The notes under the pieces were generated by a model that saw nothing but the letters and a program-made list of their open reading frames with translations, was not told the origin of the DNA and searched no databases. From NCBI GenBank assembly GCA_943331295.2, contig CALQLA020000003.1:62001-126000 (forward strand): DNA of 64,000 nucleotides, given 5' to 3'. The DNA comes from Bordetella parapertussis (GTDB taxonomy: Bacteria > Pseudomonadota > Gammaproteobacteria > Burkholderiales > Casimicrobiaceae). Both the position numbers and the translations under genes were made by a program. This document shows, in pieces, positions 38,325-46,529 of the stretch (its first letter is position 1; every line of letters starts with the position of its first letter).

Positions 38325-39800
38325 CTATCGCGCAGCCGGCGACTTCGGCGCGGGCGCGGACGGCGCGGGGACGACCTTCGCGCCGATGTCCTGCAGCAGC
38401 CGCTGGAAGTCCGGCGAGGCGAAGATGATCGCTCCCGCCGCCGCGCGCAGCCGGTCGACAGCGTCGGCCGGCAGGACGAACGACGTCGGTTGCTGGTTCA
38501 GGAATTCGCGCTCCTTCGCATCGGGAAGCATGGCAAACGACACGTCGACGGCGTAGATCTGGGCCTGCGGGGCGCGTATCGCGGCGCAGACGGGCGAGTC
38601 CTTGCCGGCGTCGCATCCGGCCAGCTGCCGGGTCCTGCGATCCTTCTCCCAGCGTGCCGCGATGTCCTTCAGGAGCTCGACGGCCTCGTAGGAGTAGTGA
38701 TCGATCGGCACGCCGGTGGCCTTCAGCAGGATGTCCAGGGTTCCGGGCGGCGATTCCGATGCGTTCCAGTTCGTCGGCAGCGACGACAGCGAGTTGACGA
38801 CGAAGACGACGACTCGCTTCACGTGATCGAGCGGCGTCGGCTTGCCGGCGTCGTGCAGCGCTTCGAGGAATTCGAGGGCGTCGAGGACGCCGCGCATGCC
38901 GACGTTGTCGGCCACGCCGCCGTCAACGAGGTGGATGTAGGGGTTGTTGACACCGTCCGCGTAGGGCTCCGCATCCTTCAGTTCGCGTATCGCGCGCGCG
39001 GCCGGCCGCGGCGGATTCGCGGACCGGCTGAACATCTGCACCCATTCGGGCGCCTTGAAGTTGCAGGTGCCGCCGTAGTTGTTGATCGTGACCGGCGACA
39101 GCACGACCGGCACGGCCGACGAAGCAGCCGCCGCCCGCGACAGCCGGACGGCATTGAGATCCGCGCACATCAGGTTGAAGATGTTCTGGCTGAAGACCAC
39201 GCGGCCGCCGCTCGAGATGTCGGTGGTCGACACCATGACGAACGGACCCTCGCCGCGATCGAGGTCGCCGTAGGTCGCGCCGTTGAACAGGATCTCGTCG
39301 TAGAAGTCGGCCGCCAGTTCCGAACGCCCCCAGCCCGTCGAGAGGAGGTTGCCCCAATGGGACGGCGTCAACGAGCGCGCGAGAAGCTCGCCCTGGACGT
39401 TGCGCTTGAGGAAGCGCTGCTCGTAATCGGCGAACAGCTTGTCGCCGTACAGGCCGTAGGCCAATGCGGTGAAGCTGCCGCCGGACACGCCGGTGATGAC
39501 GTCGACGGCATCGAGCAGGCGGACCGTCGTGCCGTCGGGCGCGACGACCTCGGTCCGCCGCAGGTACTCGAGGACACCGTAGGAGAACGCCGCCGCCCGG
39601 GTGCCGCCGCCCGAGAACGCGAGGATGACGAGGTTCTCCTGGTTCCTGAAGTGCTTCTGCCGCGTCTGGAAGGTATACCCGGCATCGGCGGCCACTTCCT
39701 TGAGCGGCGGATTGACCGGGCGGGTGGCGCAGCCACCAAGGACGAGCAGCACGGAAAAGAGCGCTGCGAGCGCACCGGTGAAGCCACGGCAAGGATTCAT
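38325..39800 (-). CDS. Patatin-like phospholipase lipoprotein
   Basis: A 491-residue lipoprotein. The signal ends with lipobox LGGC (Cys24). The patatin domain has the oxyanion hole FSGGGTRAAAFSYG (around residue 64), nucleophile Ser106 in GVSGGS, and a DGG catalytic motif in LVDGGVADNVGMRG. It should hydrolyse acyl chains from membrane lipids on the periplasmic or outer face. Such proteins in Burkholderiales are often secreted or anchored phospholipases of unknown target. The start at 39800 is set by the lipoprotein signal; the frame upstream to 39929 lacks any feature. The stop lies 55 bp from the channel gene. Confidence 0.9.
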   Translation of the reverse strand: MNPCRGFTGALAALFSVLLVLGGCATRPVNPPLKEVAADAGYTFQTRQKHFRNQENLVILAFSGGGTRAAAFSYGVLEYLRRTEVVAPDGTTVRLLDAVDVITGVSGGSFTALAYGLYGDKLFADYEQRFLKRNVQGELLARSLTPSHWGNLLSTGWGRSELAADFYDEILFNGATYGDLDRGEGPFVMVSTTDISSGGRVVFSQNIFNLMCADLNAVRLSRAAAASSAVPVVLSPVTINNYGGTCNFKAPEWVQMFSRSANPPRPAARAIRELKDAEPYADGVNNPYIHLVDGGVADNVGMRGVLDALEFLEALHDAGKPTPLDHVKRVVVFVVNSLSSLPTNWNASESPPGTLDILLKATGVPIDHYSYEAVELLKDIAARWEKDRRTRQLAGCDAGKDSPVCAAIRAPQAQIYAVDVSFAMLPDAKEREFLNQQPTSFVLPADAVDRLRAAAGAIIFASPDFQRLLQDIGAKVVPAPSAPAPKSPAAR

Positions 39801-39868
39801 CAGTCGTCTTGCATCCGGGTGAATGGAATGGCGTCGGTCCATGCCGGCGTGACGGGCGCCGGCATGCG

Positions 39869-40666
39869 TCAGGGCGCGGACACGACAGTGTAATAGACGC
39901 CGTTCGCGCCGTAGGCCGGCCGGAACCACGTATTGCCGCTCAGGTAATACGTGGTGCCGTTCTTGTTGATCACCATCGCGCCCGCGGGCAGCATCGCGTA
40001 ATTGGCGCCCGACGCGTAGGTCCCGCCGGCGGGTACGCTGGCGACGGCGACGCCGGTGGCCACGCCCGCCTGGTAGGCGGCACCGGTCGCCGCCGCCGTG
40101 TTGGCGCTGCCGGCAGCGACGCCGGCGCTGTAGGCGTTCGACGTCGCGGCTGCCGTGTTGGCGGACGCCACCGCCGCACCCGCGGCCATGCCCACGACGG
40201 CACCCGCCGCGACTGCGCAGCCGGAGCAGGTCGACGCGTAATACGGCACCGCGACGGGCGGGTGATAGGCGGGATAAGTCGGGTATACGACGACCGGCGG
40301 GCGATACACGGGATACGCCGGATATGCGGTGCCCGGCGGGTGATAAACCGTCGCCCCCGACGGATACGTGTGGTACGCGCCGCTGCCGTAAGCGCCGGCC
40401 GTGGTGCCGCCGTTCACGTTGGTGTGCTCGGTGCCGCCGCCGGTCGCGTGCGCGGTGCTGCCGCCGTAGGCGTTGGTATGCTCGGTGCCCTCGCCGGCCT
40501 GGTGCGAGGTGCTGCCGCCGTTCGCGTTGGTGTGGCTGGTCGACCCCTCGCTATGGGTGGTGCTGCCCCCTGCGCGGTTGGCCGAACTCCAGCCGGCCGC
40601 CGGGCCGGCGCCCATGGCGATTGCGCCGACGAACAGCGTGGTCATGACGCTAAGGGTTGCTTTCAT
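39869..40666 (-). CDS. Exported His/Gly/Ser/Thr-repeat protein
   Basis: A 265-residue protein of unknown function. After a signal peptide (TTLFVGAIAMGAGPAAG), residues 30-100 repeat an 11-12-residue unit of the type GGST-x-H-x-x-G, for example GSTSHTNANGGSTSHQAGEG, GTEHTNAYGGSTAHATGGGT and EHTNVNGGTT. A Pro/Tyr-rich stretch follows (YPAYPVYRPPVVVYPTYPAY), then a hydrophobic Gly/Ala region with a doubled SANTAAAT and one CSGC pair. The C-terminus INKNGTTYYLSGNTWFRPAYG looks like a small beta domain. Similar proteins are widespread in Burkholderia and relatives without a known role. The regularly spaced histidines could bind metal; this is a guess. Confidence 0.8.
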   Translation of the reverse strand: MKATLSVMTTLFVGAIAMGAGPAAGWSSANRAGGSTTHSEGSTSHTNANGGSTSHQAGEGTEHTNAYGGSTAHATGGGTEHTNVNGGTTAGAYGSGAYHTYPSGATVYHPPGTAYPAYPVYRPPVVVYPTYPAYHPPVAVPYYASTCSGCAVAAGAVVGMAAGAAVASANTAAATSNAYSAGVAAGSANTAAATGAAYQAGVATGVAVASVPAGGTYASGANYAMLPAGAMVINKNGTTYYLSGNTWFRPAYGANGVYYTVVSAP

Positions 40667-40679
40667 CGCGAAACTCCGG

Positions 40680-41570
40680 TCAGGGTGACTTGGGTTGCGG
40701 GTTCGCCAGCGTCGCCTTGGCCGGCGCCATCTTGACCAGCGGCTTGATTCCCGGCGGCAGCGCGGAGGCCGGCCGCTTCAGCGTAATGCGCGGCGCGGCC
40801 AGGGCCTGCTGCGACGTGAACGCATCCGGCGCCATCGTCGCGTCGAGCTTCCAGTTCGAAAGCTCGAGCTCGTTGCGCAGCTGCAGCGGGTCGGCCGCGT
40901 AGATCGCGCGCACCCGCCGCGGCAGCCTGTCGTCGACGCCGATCCAGACCTGCAGGAACACGTCCTTGTTGGCCCAGGCCACCATCTCGGTCTTCACGCC
41001 GCCGACCACCGCCGACGGGCCGATGTAGAACGCCAGGATCGCCCCGTCCGTCAGCGCGACATAGGGGTCCGCGACCAGGAGGTCGGTGAACGGGAAGAAT
41101 ATCGCGGCGGAGTTGTAGGCCTTCATCAGCGCCGCATCGATCGTCGGCGGCGCATCGGCGACGGCGACCAGGTTCTCGGCCGGGGCAAACGCCATCATCG
41201 TCTTGCCGTCGTAGTAGAACTCGGACGCCGGGCCGTCGCCGGGCACCACGACCTTGAGCTTGTCGGGTCGCTGCATCGCGACGTCGTAGCGCACCGTGTA
41301 GGCGATCGGCGGCCCCAGCTTGCTCGGAAACTCGTAGCCGACCGTCGCCGTGAACGACATCGACCCGGCGGCCGCGATCCGGGCGCTCATCGCCTTCAGC
41401 AGGTCCATCGCCTTGGGCTCGATCACCAGCTTGTAGGCCGGCGCCACCGGTTTCTTCGCCGCCGGCTTTGCCGGCGCGGCCGGCGCCGTCGCCTGCGCGC
41501 CCGCGGTGGCCGCGAACACCAGGCCGGCGAGGAGCGCGAGCCCCCGCCGGGTCTGCCTGTGACTCGTCAT
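40680..41570 (-). CDS. DUF2092 periplasmic protein
   Basis: A 296-residue exported protein (signal RRGLALLAGLVFAATAGAQA). The body matches the DUF2092 pattern: AMDLLKAMSARIAAAGSMSF, TVRYDVAMQRPDKLKVVVPG, SEFYYDGKTMMAFAPAENLV and a conserved PFTDLLVADPY. DUF2092 proteins share a LolA/LolB-like open barrel idea (beta-rich, lipid-facing) in fold prediction I recall, but the function is unproven. It ends 13 bp before the His-repeat protein gene and is probably in the same transcript. Confidence 0.85.
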   Translation of the reverse strand: MTSHRQTRRGLALLAGLVFAATAGAQATAPAAPAKPAAKKPVAPAYKLVIEPKAMDLLKAMSARIAAAGSMSFTATVGYEFPSKLGPPIAYTVRYDVAMQRPDKLKVVVPGDGPASEFYYDGKTMMAFAPAENLVAVADAPPTIDAALMKAYNSAAIFFPFTDLLVADPYVALTDGAILAFYIGPSAVVGGVKTEMVAWANKDVFLQVWIGVDDRLPRRVRAIYAADPLQLRNELELSNWKLDATMAPDAFTSQQALAAPRITLKRPASALPPGIKPLVKMAPAKATLANPQPKSP

Positions 41571-41607
41571 CGAAAGCTCCGTTCGCCGCAGCGGTCAACG
41601 TGGATCA

Positions 41608-41901
41608 TCAGGGGATCATCCCGCATTCGAACATCTTGTTGACGATCGGCCCCGAGATTTTGTTGAAGAACGCCTGGCGCATCTGCGGATCGCCCTTCAG
41701 CGCCTGGATGGCCCGCTGTTCCATTTCCGGTTTCGGCTGGCCCTGCCCGTGCGCCTTTTCCTGCCACAACTGCTCGCAGGTCGAGGTCTGGTACTTCTGG
41801 ATCACCTTCTCGGCGACCCGGTCCATCACGGGGAACTGCGCGTACGCGAGGCCCGCGACGGCGGATGCGACAACAGCGACAGCGAAGGTCTTGCGGTTCA
41901 T
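41608..41901 (-). CDS. Small exported protein of unknown function
   Basis: A 97-residue protein with a signal peptide (KTFAVAVVASAVAGLAYA) and a short helical mature domain (MDRVAEKVIQKYQTSTCEQLWQEKAHG, ALKGDPQMRQAFFNKISGPI). Two cysteines (in TCEQLW and FECGMI) may form a disulfide. The mature sequence resembles small uncharacterised periplasmic proteins seen beside DUF2092 genes. Start at 41901 has GGAGAAG before it; the longer frame from 42036 lacks a signal at its N-terminus. First gene of the minus-strand set with the DUF2092 and His-repeat genes. Confidence 0.75.
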   Translation of the reverse strand: MNRKTFAVAVVASAVAGLAYAQFPVMDRVAEKVIQKYQTSTCEQLWQEKAHGQGQPKPEMEQRAIQALKGDPQMRQAFFNKISGPIVNKMFECGMIP

Positions 41902-42242
41902 GACTTCTCCTCGGAGTGGAGTGGCCTTACGGGGGATGCTGCGACCGGCCTGCAGCATGGGCTTACTGGGCGGGGAACTCAACTCGCCGCCGGACGGGGT
42001 GTCGCCTGCGCCGGGGACCGCACCCCGGCGATGCATTGACGGCCTTGCGATCGGCCGTGTATTTCTGACCAGTTTGCCCTAGAGTCTAGCCGGTGCCGCC
42101 GCGATCTGCCATGCATTTCCGGACAGATCGCCTCCCGCGATGCCCGGTGCGGCATGCGTTTTCAACGGATCGTCGCGCGGCGCGCCGCGCGCCTGATTGC
42201 GCACAGTGAGGCACCTGGCTGCGCGCCTCCACGGAGACTGAC
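41902..42242. other. Divergent intergenic region, 341 bp
   Basis: No gene found. It separates two divergent units. TTGACG at 42036-42041 with GTATTT 17 bp later (42059) could be a plus-strand promoter for the AraC-type gene. A perfect 11-bp palindrome CTAGAGTCTAG lies at 42079-42089 directly after it and could be an operator. Both readings are weak without expression data. Confidence 0.4.
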
Positions 42243-43316
42243 ATGGAACGATCCGCCGCCGGAAGACGCGTCGCCGGCAATGCCTCGGACCCGATCACGG
42301 AGCACGGCGACGTCCGGGTGGGACCGATCCGCGCGATACCCGGGTTGCTGGCCGAGCACGGGATCGACCCGGCGCCGGTGCTGGCGTCAGTCGGCGTCGC
42401 CGCTGATGCGTTTTCCGATCCGGAGAACCGGCTCGACTTCAATGCGCTCGGCAGCCTGCTCGCCGAAGGCGTGAAGCTCACCCGGTGCCCGCATTTCGGA
42501 CTGCTGGTCGGGGCGCGCTTCACGCTCGACTCGCTGGGAATGCTCGGCACCCTGATGCGCAACAGCCCGACGCTTCGCGACGCGCTGCGCCTCGCCACCG
42601 CACACATCGAACTGCAGGACCGCGGGGCGGTGGCGCTGGCACTCCACTTCAGCGACTCGGAGGCGGCGCTCGGCTATTCGCTGTTCGATGGCAGGACGCC
42701 GGCCGCCGACCAGATCCTCGACGGCTCGATGGCGATCCACCATCGGCTGCTGGGCGCGCTCTGCGGGCAGGCGTGGAAGCCGACGGCGGTGCACCTGTCG
42801 CACCGCCGGCCGAAGGAGACCGGCCCGCTGCACGCCGTACTGGGCCCGACCCTCGCGTTCGATACGCGGATTTCGGCCGTGGTCTTCGACGCGCGCTGGC
42901 TCGACCACCCGATCGCGGGCGCCGATCCGCTGACCTACCGCGGAATCCTGGACGCCATTGCGCTGCAGGAGTCACGCGATCCGGCGCCGTTCGCGCACAA
43001 GGTGAGGCGCGCGATCCACGCGATGATGTTCGACGCCTCGGCGTCGACGGAGAACCTCGCCAACCTGTTCAACCTCAGCGAGCGGACGCTGCGCCGTCGC
43101 CTCGAGGCGGAGGGGGCGACGGTCCGCGGACTCGTCAACGAGGTGCGCCACGAGCTCGCCGTCCACCTGCTCCGGCAAACGCAACTGCCGGTGACCGAGA
43201 TCGCCGCGGTGCTCGACTATTCCGACGCGACCGTCTTTTCGCGCGCCTTCCGCAAAACGGCGCGGATGAGCCCGAGCGAATGGCGGGCGCGGATGGCGGC
43301 GCCTCCTGCAGCGTGA
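42243..43316 (+). CDS. AraC-family regulator with arabinose-binding-type domain
   Basis: A 357-residue transcription factor. Residues about 30-210 match the Arabinose_bd domain of ArgR/OruR-like AraC members (DALRLATAHIELQDRGAVALALHFSD, IHHRLLGALCGQAWKPTAVHLSHRRP). The C-terminal two-helix-turn-helix domain is clear: NLANLFNLSERTLRRRLEAEG and LPVTEIAAVLDYSDATVFSRAFRK with SPSEWR. The ligand is unknown. It is divergent from the DUF2092 set, which may be its target, or it controls distant genes. Confidence 0.9.
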   Translation: MERSAAGRRVAGNASDPITEHGDVRVGPIRAIPGLLAEHGIDPAPVLASVGVAADAFSDPENRLDFNALGSLLAEGVKLTRCPHFGLLVGARFTLDSLGMLGTLMRNSPTLRDALRLATAHIELQDRGAVALALHFSDSEAALGYSLFDGRTPAADQILDGSMAIHHRLLGALCGQAWKPTAVHLSHRRPKETGPLHAVLGPTLAFDTRISAVVFDARWLDHPIAGADPLTYRGILDAIALQESRDPAPFAHKVRRAIHAMMFDASASTENLANLFNLSERTLRRRLEAEGATVRGLVNEVRHELAVHLLRQTQLPVTEIAAVLDYSDATVFSRAFRKTARMSPSEWRARMAAPPAA

Positions 43317-43699
43317 TGGCTTCCCGCCGGCGCGCGCTAGGTCACGGTTCCGTGGCGGCCCTTTTCCTCGATGGTCACGCGGCGGTCGACGGCAAGGGTC
43401 ATGCGGGGCCTCCAAAGGTGCGCCAGCGCCGGCGTGATTGTCGCTTCGGCACGCGCGGCGGACGATCGCATGCGAACGCTACTCCTCCCGCGGACCCGGC
43501 CGCAGCCGGCCCGCCCGCGTCGAACGGGCCACGCCCACCGGCAACCCGCGGCGGGCAGCATAAGCCGGGCCGCAGGGCCGTACAATGACGCCGCGGATGG
43601 CGTCGATCCTCTCCGCCAGGCACCCGTTTGGTTCTCCCGCTTGGTGCGCCGGAGTGTCCGGCGCACCGCGACCCCGCGAAGACGCTTGGAGCGAATGTG
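43317..43699. other. Intergenic region with a 21-codon ORF, 383 bp
   Basis: No clear gene. On the minus strand, 43337-43402 is a 21-codon ORF (MTLAVDRRVTIEEKGRHGTV) with GGAGG correctly spaced before its ATG. It could be a leader peptide or the N-terminal stub of a lost gene. An inverted repeat GGTGCGCCGGA/TCCGGCGCACC lies at 43644-43666 before the next gene and could form an RNA hairpin. Otherwise GC-rich sequence without pattern. Confidence 0.4.
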
Positions 43700-44026
43700 A
43701 TGCAACAGGCATTGACGCTGGCGATGACGATCCTGGCGTTCGCCGTGGCTTCGCCGGTCGCGGCGCAATCCGTCGGTCCCGTCCCGAACGGCTGCTACAA
43801 GGATCTCTCCGGTGTGATCAGCTGCCCGCCGATGGGTGGCGACATCGTCGTGCCCCTCTCGGGGCAAGCCGTGTGCGGCAAGGGCCACTGCGTGCGCAAC
43901 GTGTTCGGCAAGGTGACCTGCTCGTCGCTGCCCGGGGGTCAGGCGACGCAGGACATCTATGGCACGGCCATGTGCGTCGGGGACTGCGAAGAAGCGTCGC
44001 CCGCCTATTGCCAGCAATTGCGCTGA
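43700..44026 (+). CDS. Small secreted eight-cysteine protein
   Basis: A 108-residue exported protein. A signal peptide (MQQALTLAMTILAFAVASPV ending AAQS) is followed by an 85-residue mature part with eight cysteines (NGCYK, ISCPP, AVCGKGHC, VTCSS, AMCVGDC, AYCQQ). That number suggests four disulfides or a metal site. The start is supported by GGAGCGA just upstream. No family is recognised. It stands between an AraC regulator and a convergent racemase gene. Confidence 0.7.
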   Translation: MQQALTLAMTILAFAVASPVAAQSVGPVPNGCYKDLSGVISCPPMGGDIVVPLSGQAVCGKGHCVRNVFGKVTCSSLPGGQATQDIYGTAMCVGDCEEASPAYCQQLR

Positions 44027-44103
44027 GGTTCGCCCCCCACGCCCTGCGTCGCATCCTGCTGCGGACCGACGGGTGGCACAGACCATGAGCGGCGCGATGC
44101 GCG

Positions 44104-44751
44104 TCACGCCCGGTTCCGCGCTTCGACCGTCAAGCGCCGGATCGCCGCGCCCATCACATCCATCGTCGCCAGCCGGCGGTCCACCGCGAACGCAAGGCCG
44201 GCGAACGCCGCGCCGCCCAGGATCAGCATGGTCGCGCCGTCGTCCGCCGCCACGGTGGAGAGCCGCAGCACCTCGGCGCGAAAGCGTTCCGGATTCTCCT
44301 TCAGCACCTTGCCGTTGCCCGGCAACGCATGCACACCCGTGAGCAGGCCGGCGGCGCCGTAATCCGCGACGCACCCCTGCAGCATCGTCACCCAGGCCGC
44401 GCCTGCCGTGAGGATGGCGAACCGCTGCCCCGTCGCGAGCGCCGCGCCGACGGCCGCTTCCGCCAGGCCGACAACGGGCACGGCCGCCGCCGCACGAAGC
44501 GCCGCCAGGCCCGGGTCGCCGAAGCAGGCGAGCAGGATCGCGTCGGCGTCGGCAGGCACGTCGCTCAGCATACCGAGCGCGGTGCGGGCACCCGCGTCGA
44601 AGGTCTCCGGCGAATCGATCACCGCGGGACCTGCCGCGGCCGTCATGCCAACGATTTCGGTGCCGCCGGCGACGTGCCGCAACACCTCGGCCACCACCGC
44701 ATCGGTCATTTGCCGCGTGGTGTTGGGGTTCAGCACCGCGAGCTTTTTCAC
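44104..44751 (-). CDS. Asp/Glu/hydantoin racemase, likely allantoin racemase
   Basis: A 215-residue cofactor-independent racemase. The N-terminus KKLAVLNPNTTRQMTDAVV is typical of the hydantoin-racemase branch. The two catalytic cysteines are in ILLACFGDPGLAALR (Cys near residue 76) and in the later half near LQGCVADYG. Length is slightly short of the 230-250 typical. The start is the GTG at 44751, overlapping the regulator stop by four bases (GTGA). In the Klebsiella hpx system an enzyme of this family racemises allantoin. The neighbouring PuuE-type allantoinase makes that the best guess, with 5-substituted hydantoins as the alternative. Confidence 0.82.
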   Translation of the reverse strand: MKKLAVLNPNTTRQMTDAVVAEVLRHVAGGTEIVGMTAAAGPAVIDSPETFDAGARTALGMLSDVPADADAILLACFGDPGLAALRAAAAVPVVGLAEAAVGAALATGQRFAILTAGAAWVTMLQGCVADYGAAGLLTGVHALPGNGKVLKENPERFRAEVLRLSTVAADDGATMLILGGAAFAGLAFAVDRRLATMDVMGAAIRRLTVEARNRA

Positions 44752-45434
44752 GAGGCCTCGGCCGCCCACAGTTCGCGCAGCGTCTCCACGGCGTCGCGCG
44801 ACGGCGCGATGGCGGCGGGCCGCAGCCGGGTCTCGATCAGCGCCAGGTGGACGCGCATCGCCCGGGCGGCGGCCGCCGCGTCGCCGTTGCGCAAGGCAGC
44901 GACGATGTCGTGGTGCTCCTCGCACGAGCACTGCGTCGAACGCGCCGCCTCGAACACCGCCACCAGCATCGACGTGCGGCTGACGAGTTCCTGCAGCTGC
45001 TGCACGATGAACGCGTTGCCGGTCGCCCCGGCGAGGATCATGTGGAACTCGGCGGACAGGCGCACCGACAGGGCCCGGTCGCCCCGCGTCAGCGCGACCG
45101 ACTCCCGCTCGAGGTGCGACTGCAGCCGCTCCATGTCGCGCGGACCAAGGCCGGGGGCGAGATGAGCGACGATCCCGCCCTCCAGGATGCGGCGGGCCTC
45201 GTAGATGTCGCGCGCCTGTTCCAGCGACGGCGCGGCCACGAACGCGCCGCGGTTGGGCACCTGGTCGATCAGGCGGTTGGTGCCGAGGCGCAGCAGGATC
45301 TTGCGGATGCGCTCGCGGCTGACGCAGAACACGTCGGCGAGCGCGGTCTCGCGCAACGGCGTGCCGGGTGCCAGCCGGCCCGCCAGCAGCGCGCCCGACA
45401 TGGTGTTGTAGATCGCCTCCTCGTCGTCCTGCAC
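44748..45434 (-). CDS. GntR-family regulator with FCD domain
   Basis: A 228-residue transcription factor. The winged helix covers residues about 5-75 (PGTPLRETALADVFCVSRERIRKILLRLG and QVPNRGAFVA). The all-helical FCD ligand domain follows, with the metal/ligand-site pattern (EARRILEGGIVAHLAPG, RLSAEFHMILAGATGNAFIV and EEHHDIVAALRNGDAAAA). It starts with GTG. It is placed between the allantoinase-like and racemase genes, so it is probably a repressor of this operon, sensing its substrate or product. Klebsiella hpxS, also GntR type, has the same position beside hpxA and hpxB. Confidence 0.9.
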   Translation of the reverse strand: MQDDEEAIYNTMSGALLAGRLAPGTPLRETALADVFCVSRERIRKILLRLGTNRLIDQVPNRGAFVAAPSLEQARDIYEARRILEGGIVAHLAPGLGPRDMERLQSHLERESVALTRGDRALSVRLSAEFHMILAGATGNAFIVQQLQELVSRTSMLVAVFEAARSTQCSCEEHHDIVAALRNGDAAAAARAMRVHLALIETRLRPAAIAPSRDAVETLRELWAAEAS

Positions 45435-45435
45435 T

Positions 45436-45604
45436 GCGGGTGCCTCAGCGGTCGCCCGGCCGCCCGAAGGCCGCTGATGCGCCCCCTCGGGGGGCAGCGA
45501 ACGCAGTGAGCGTGGGGGTCGTGTCCTTCCCGCCGGGCCGCCCCAAGGGAAGGACTGCTCCCCCTCGGGGGGCAGCGAACGCAGTGAGCGTGGGGGTCGT
45601 CATC
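45436..45604. repeat. Dispersed repeat family A, two tandem copies
   Basis: Two adjacent copies fill the gap between the allantoinase and regulator genes. Each contains CCCCCTCGGGGGG, then CAGCGAACGCAGTGAGCGTG and GGGGGTCGT. The first also has GGCCGCCCGAAGGCCGCTGA as at 12.6 kb. The second ends GTCATCTCA exactly at the allantoinase stop, as the 12.6-kb copy does near the fmt stop. Confidence 0.85.
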
Positions 45605-46522
45605 TCACGGCATGCTCGCGAGCCAGTGCCGCGCGATCCCCTCGCGGGTGGCGAACCACGCGGCGCCCTTCTGCTGCATGTGCTGCAGGATGCGTTCCAG
45701 CGCGCCGATGCGGCCGGGCCGGCCGATCATGCGCAGGTGCAGGCCGACCGACAGCATCCGCGGCTGCGCCTCGCCTTCGCGCCAGAGCCAGTCGTGCGCC
45801 GCGCACACGTACTCGGCGAAATCCCGGCCCGTGCCGAAGCGCTGCGTGTTCTGGAACTGCATGTCGTTGCTGTCGAAGGCATAGGGCAGGACGACGTGGC
45901 GATGGCCATCGACGTCAAGCAGGTAAGGCGTGTCGTCGTTGTAGGCGTCGCTGTCGTAGATGAAGCCGTGCTCGGCCAGCAGCCGCCGCGTGCTGGCCGT
46001 GGCGTTGGAGCGCGTGTGCCAGCCGACCGGCGCGCGCCCGGTCGCGGCGGCGATTGCCGCGGACGTGCGCGCGATCGCGGCGCGCTCCTGGTCCGGCGTC
46101 AGGTCGATGCCCTTTTCCCAGCGCCAGCCGTGGCCCGACACCTCGTGGCCCTGCGCCGCCGCGTGCTGCGCGAGCCAGGGCGAGCGCTCGACCGCGCGGC
46201 CGCAGGCGCTCAGCGTGAAGTGGGCGCCGTGGCGCGCGAACAGCTCGGCGATGCGCCAGTACGCGACGCGCGTGCCGTACTCGAAGTGGCTGTCGATGCA
46301 GCGGTCCGGCACGCCCTGCGGGTCGATCACCTCGTACACCGCCTCGTTGCGGTCGTCGCCGTCGGTCATCGAGAACTCGGCGCCTTCCTCGAAGTTGACG
46401 ACGAAGGAAACCGCCACCCGCGCGGCGCCGGGCCAGCGCACCGGCGGCGGGCGGTTGCCGTAGCCCACGAAGTCTCGGGACCCGCGCGTCGGGGGAATGG
46501 GATCGGGGAATGAGGGCGTCAT
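45605..46522 (-). CDS. puuE: PuuE-type allantoinase (polysaccharide deacetylase fold)
   Basis: A 305-residue hydrolase of the carbohydrate-esterase-4 fold. The N-terminus DFVGYGNRPPPVRWPGAARV and VNFEEGAEFSMTDGD are the signature of cofactor-independent allantoinase PuuE. Active-site-like segments follow: VSGHGWRWEKGIDLTPDQER, PVGWHTRSNATASTRRLLAE and MLSVGLHLRMIGRPGRIGAL. Allantoinase opens the hydantoin ring of allantoin to allantoate. It begins 7 bp after the second permease gene, so the transporter and enzyme are one operon. A related ureide or cytosine-type substrate is possible. Confidence 0.88.
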   Translation of the reverse strand: MTPSFPDPIPPTRGSRDFVGYGNRPPPVRWPGAARVAVSFVVNFEEGAEFSMTDGDDRNEAVYEVIDPQGVPDRCIDSHFEYGTRVAYWRIAELFARHGAHFTLSACGRAVERSPWLAQHAAAQGHEVSGHGWRWEKGIDLTPDQERAAIARTSAAIAAATGRAPVGWHTRSNATASTRRLLAEHGFIYDSDAYNDDTPYLLDVDGHRHVVLPYAFDSNDMQFQNTQRFGTGRDFAEYVCAAHDWLWREGEAQPRMLSVGLHLRMIGRPGRIGALERILQHMQQKGAAWFATREGIARHWLASMP

Positions 46523-46529
46523 GGGAAGC

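Noticed and set aside
45436-45604. Insertion sequence or small gene between regulator and allantoinase
   Set aside because: Short GC-rich repeated modules only, with no transposase or terminal repeats.
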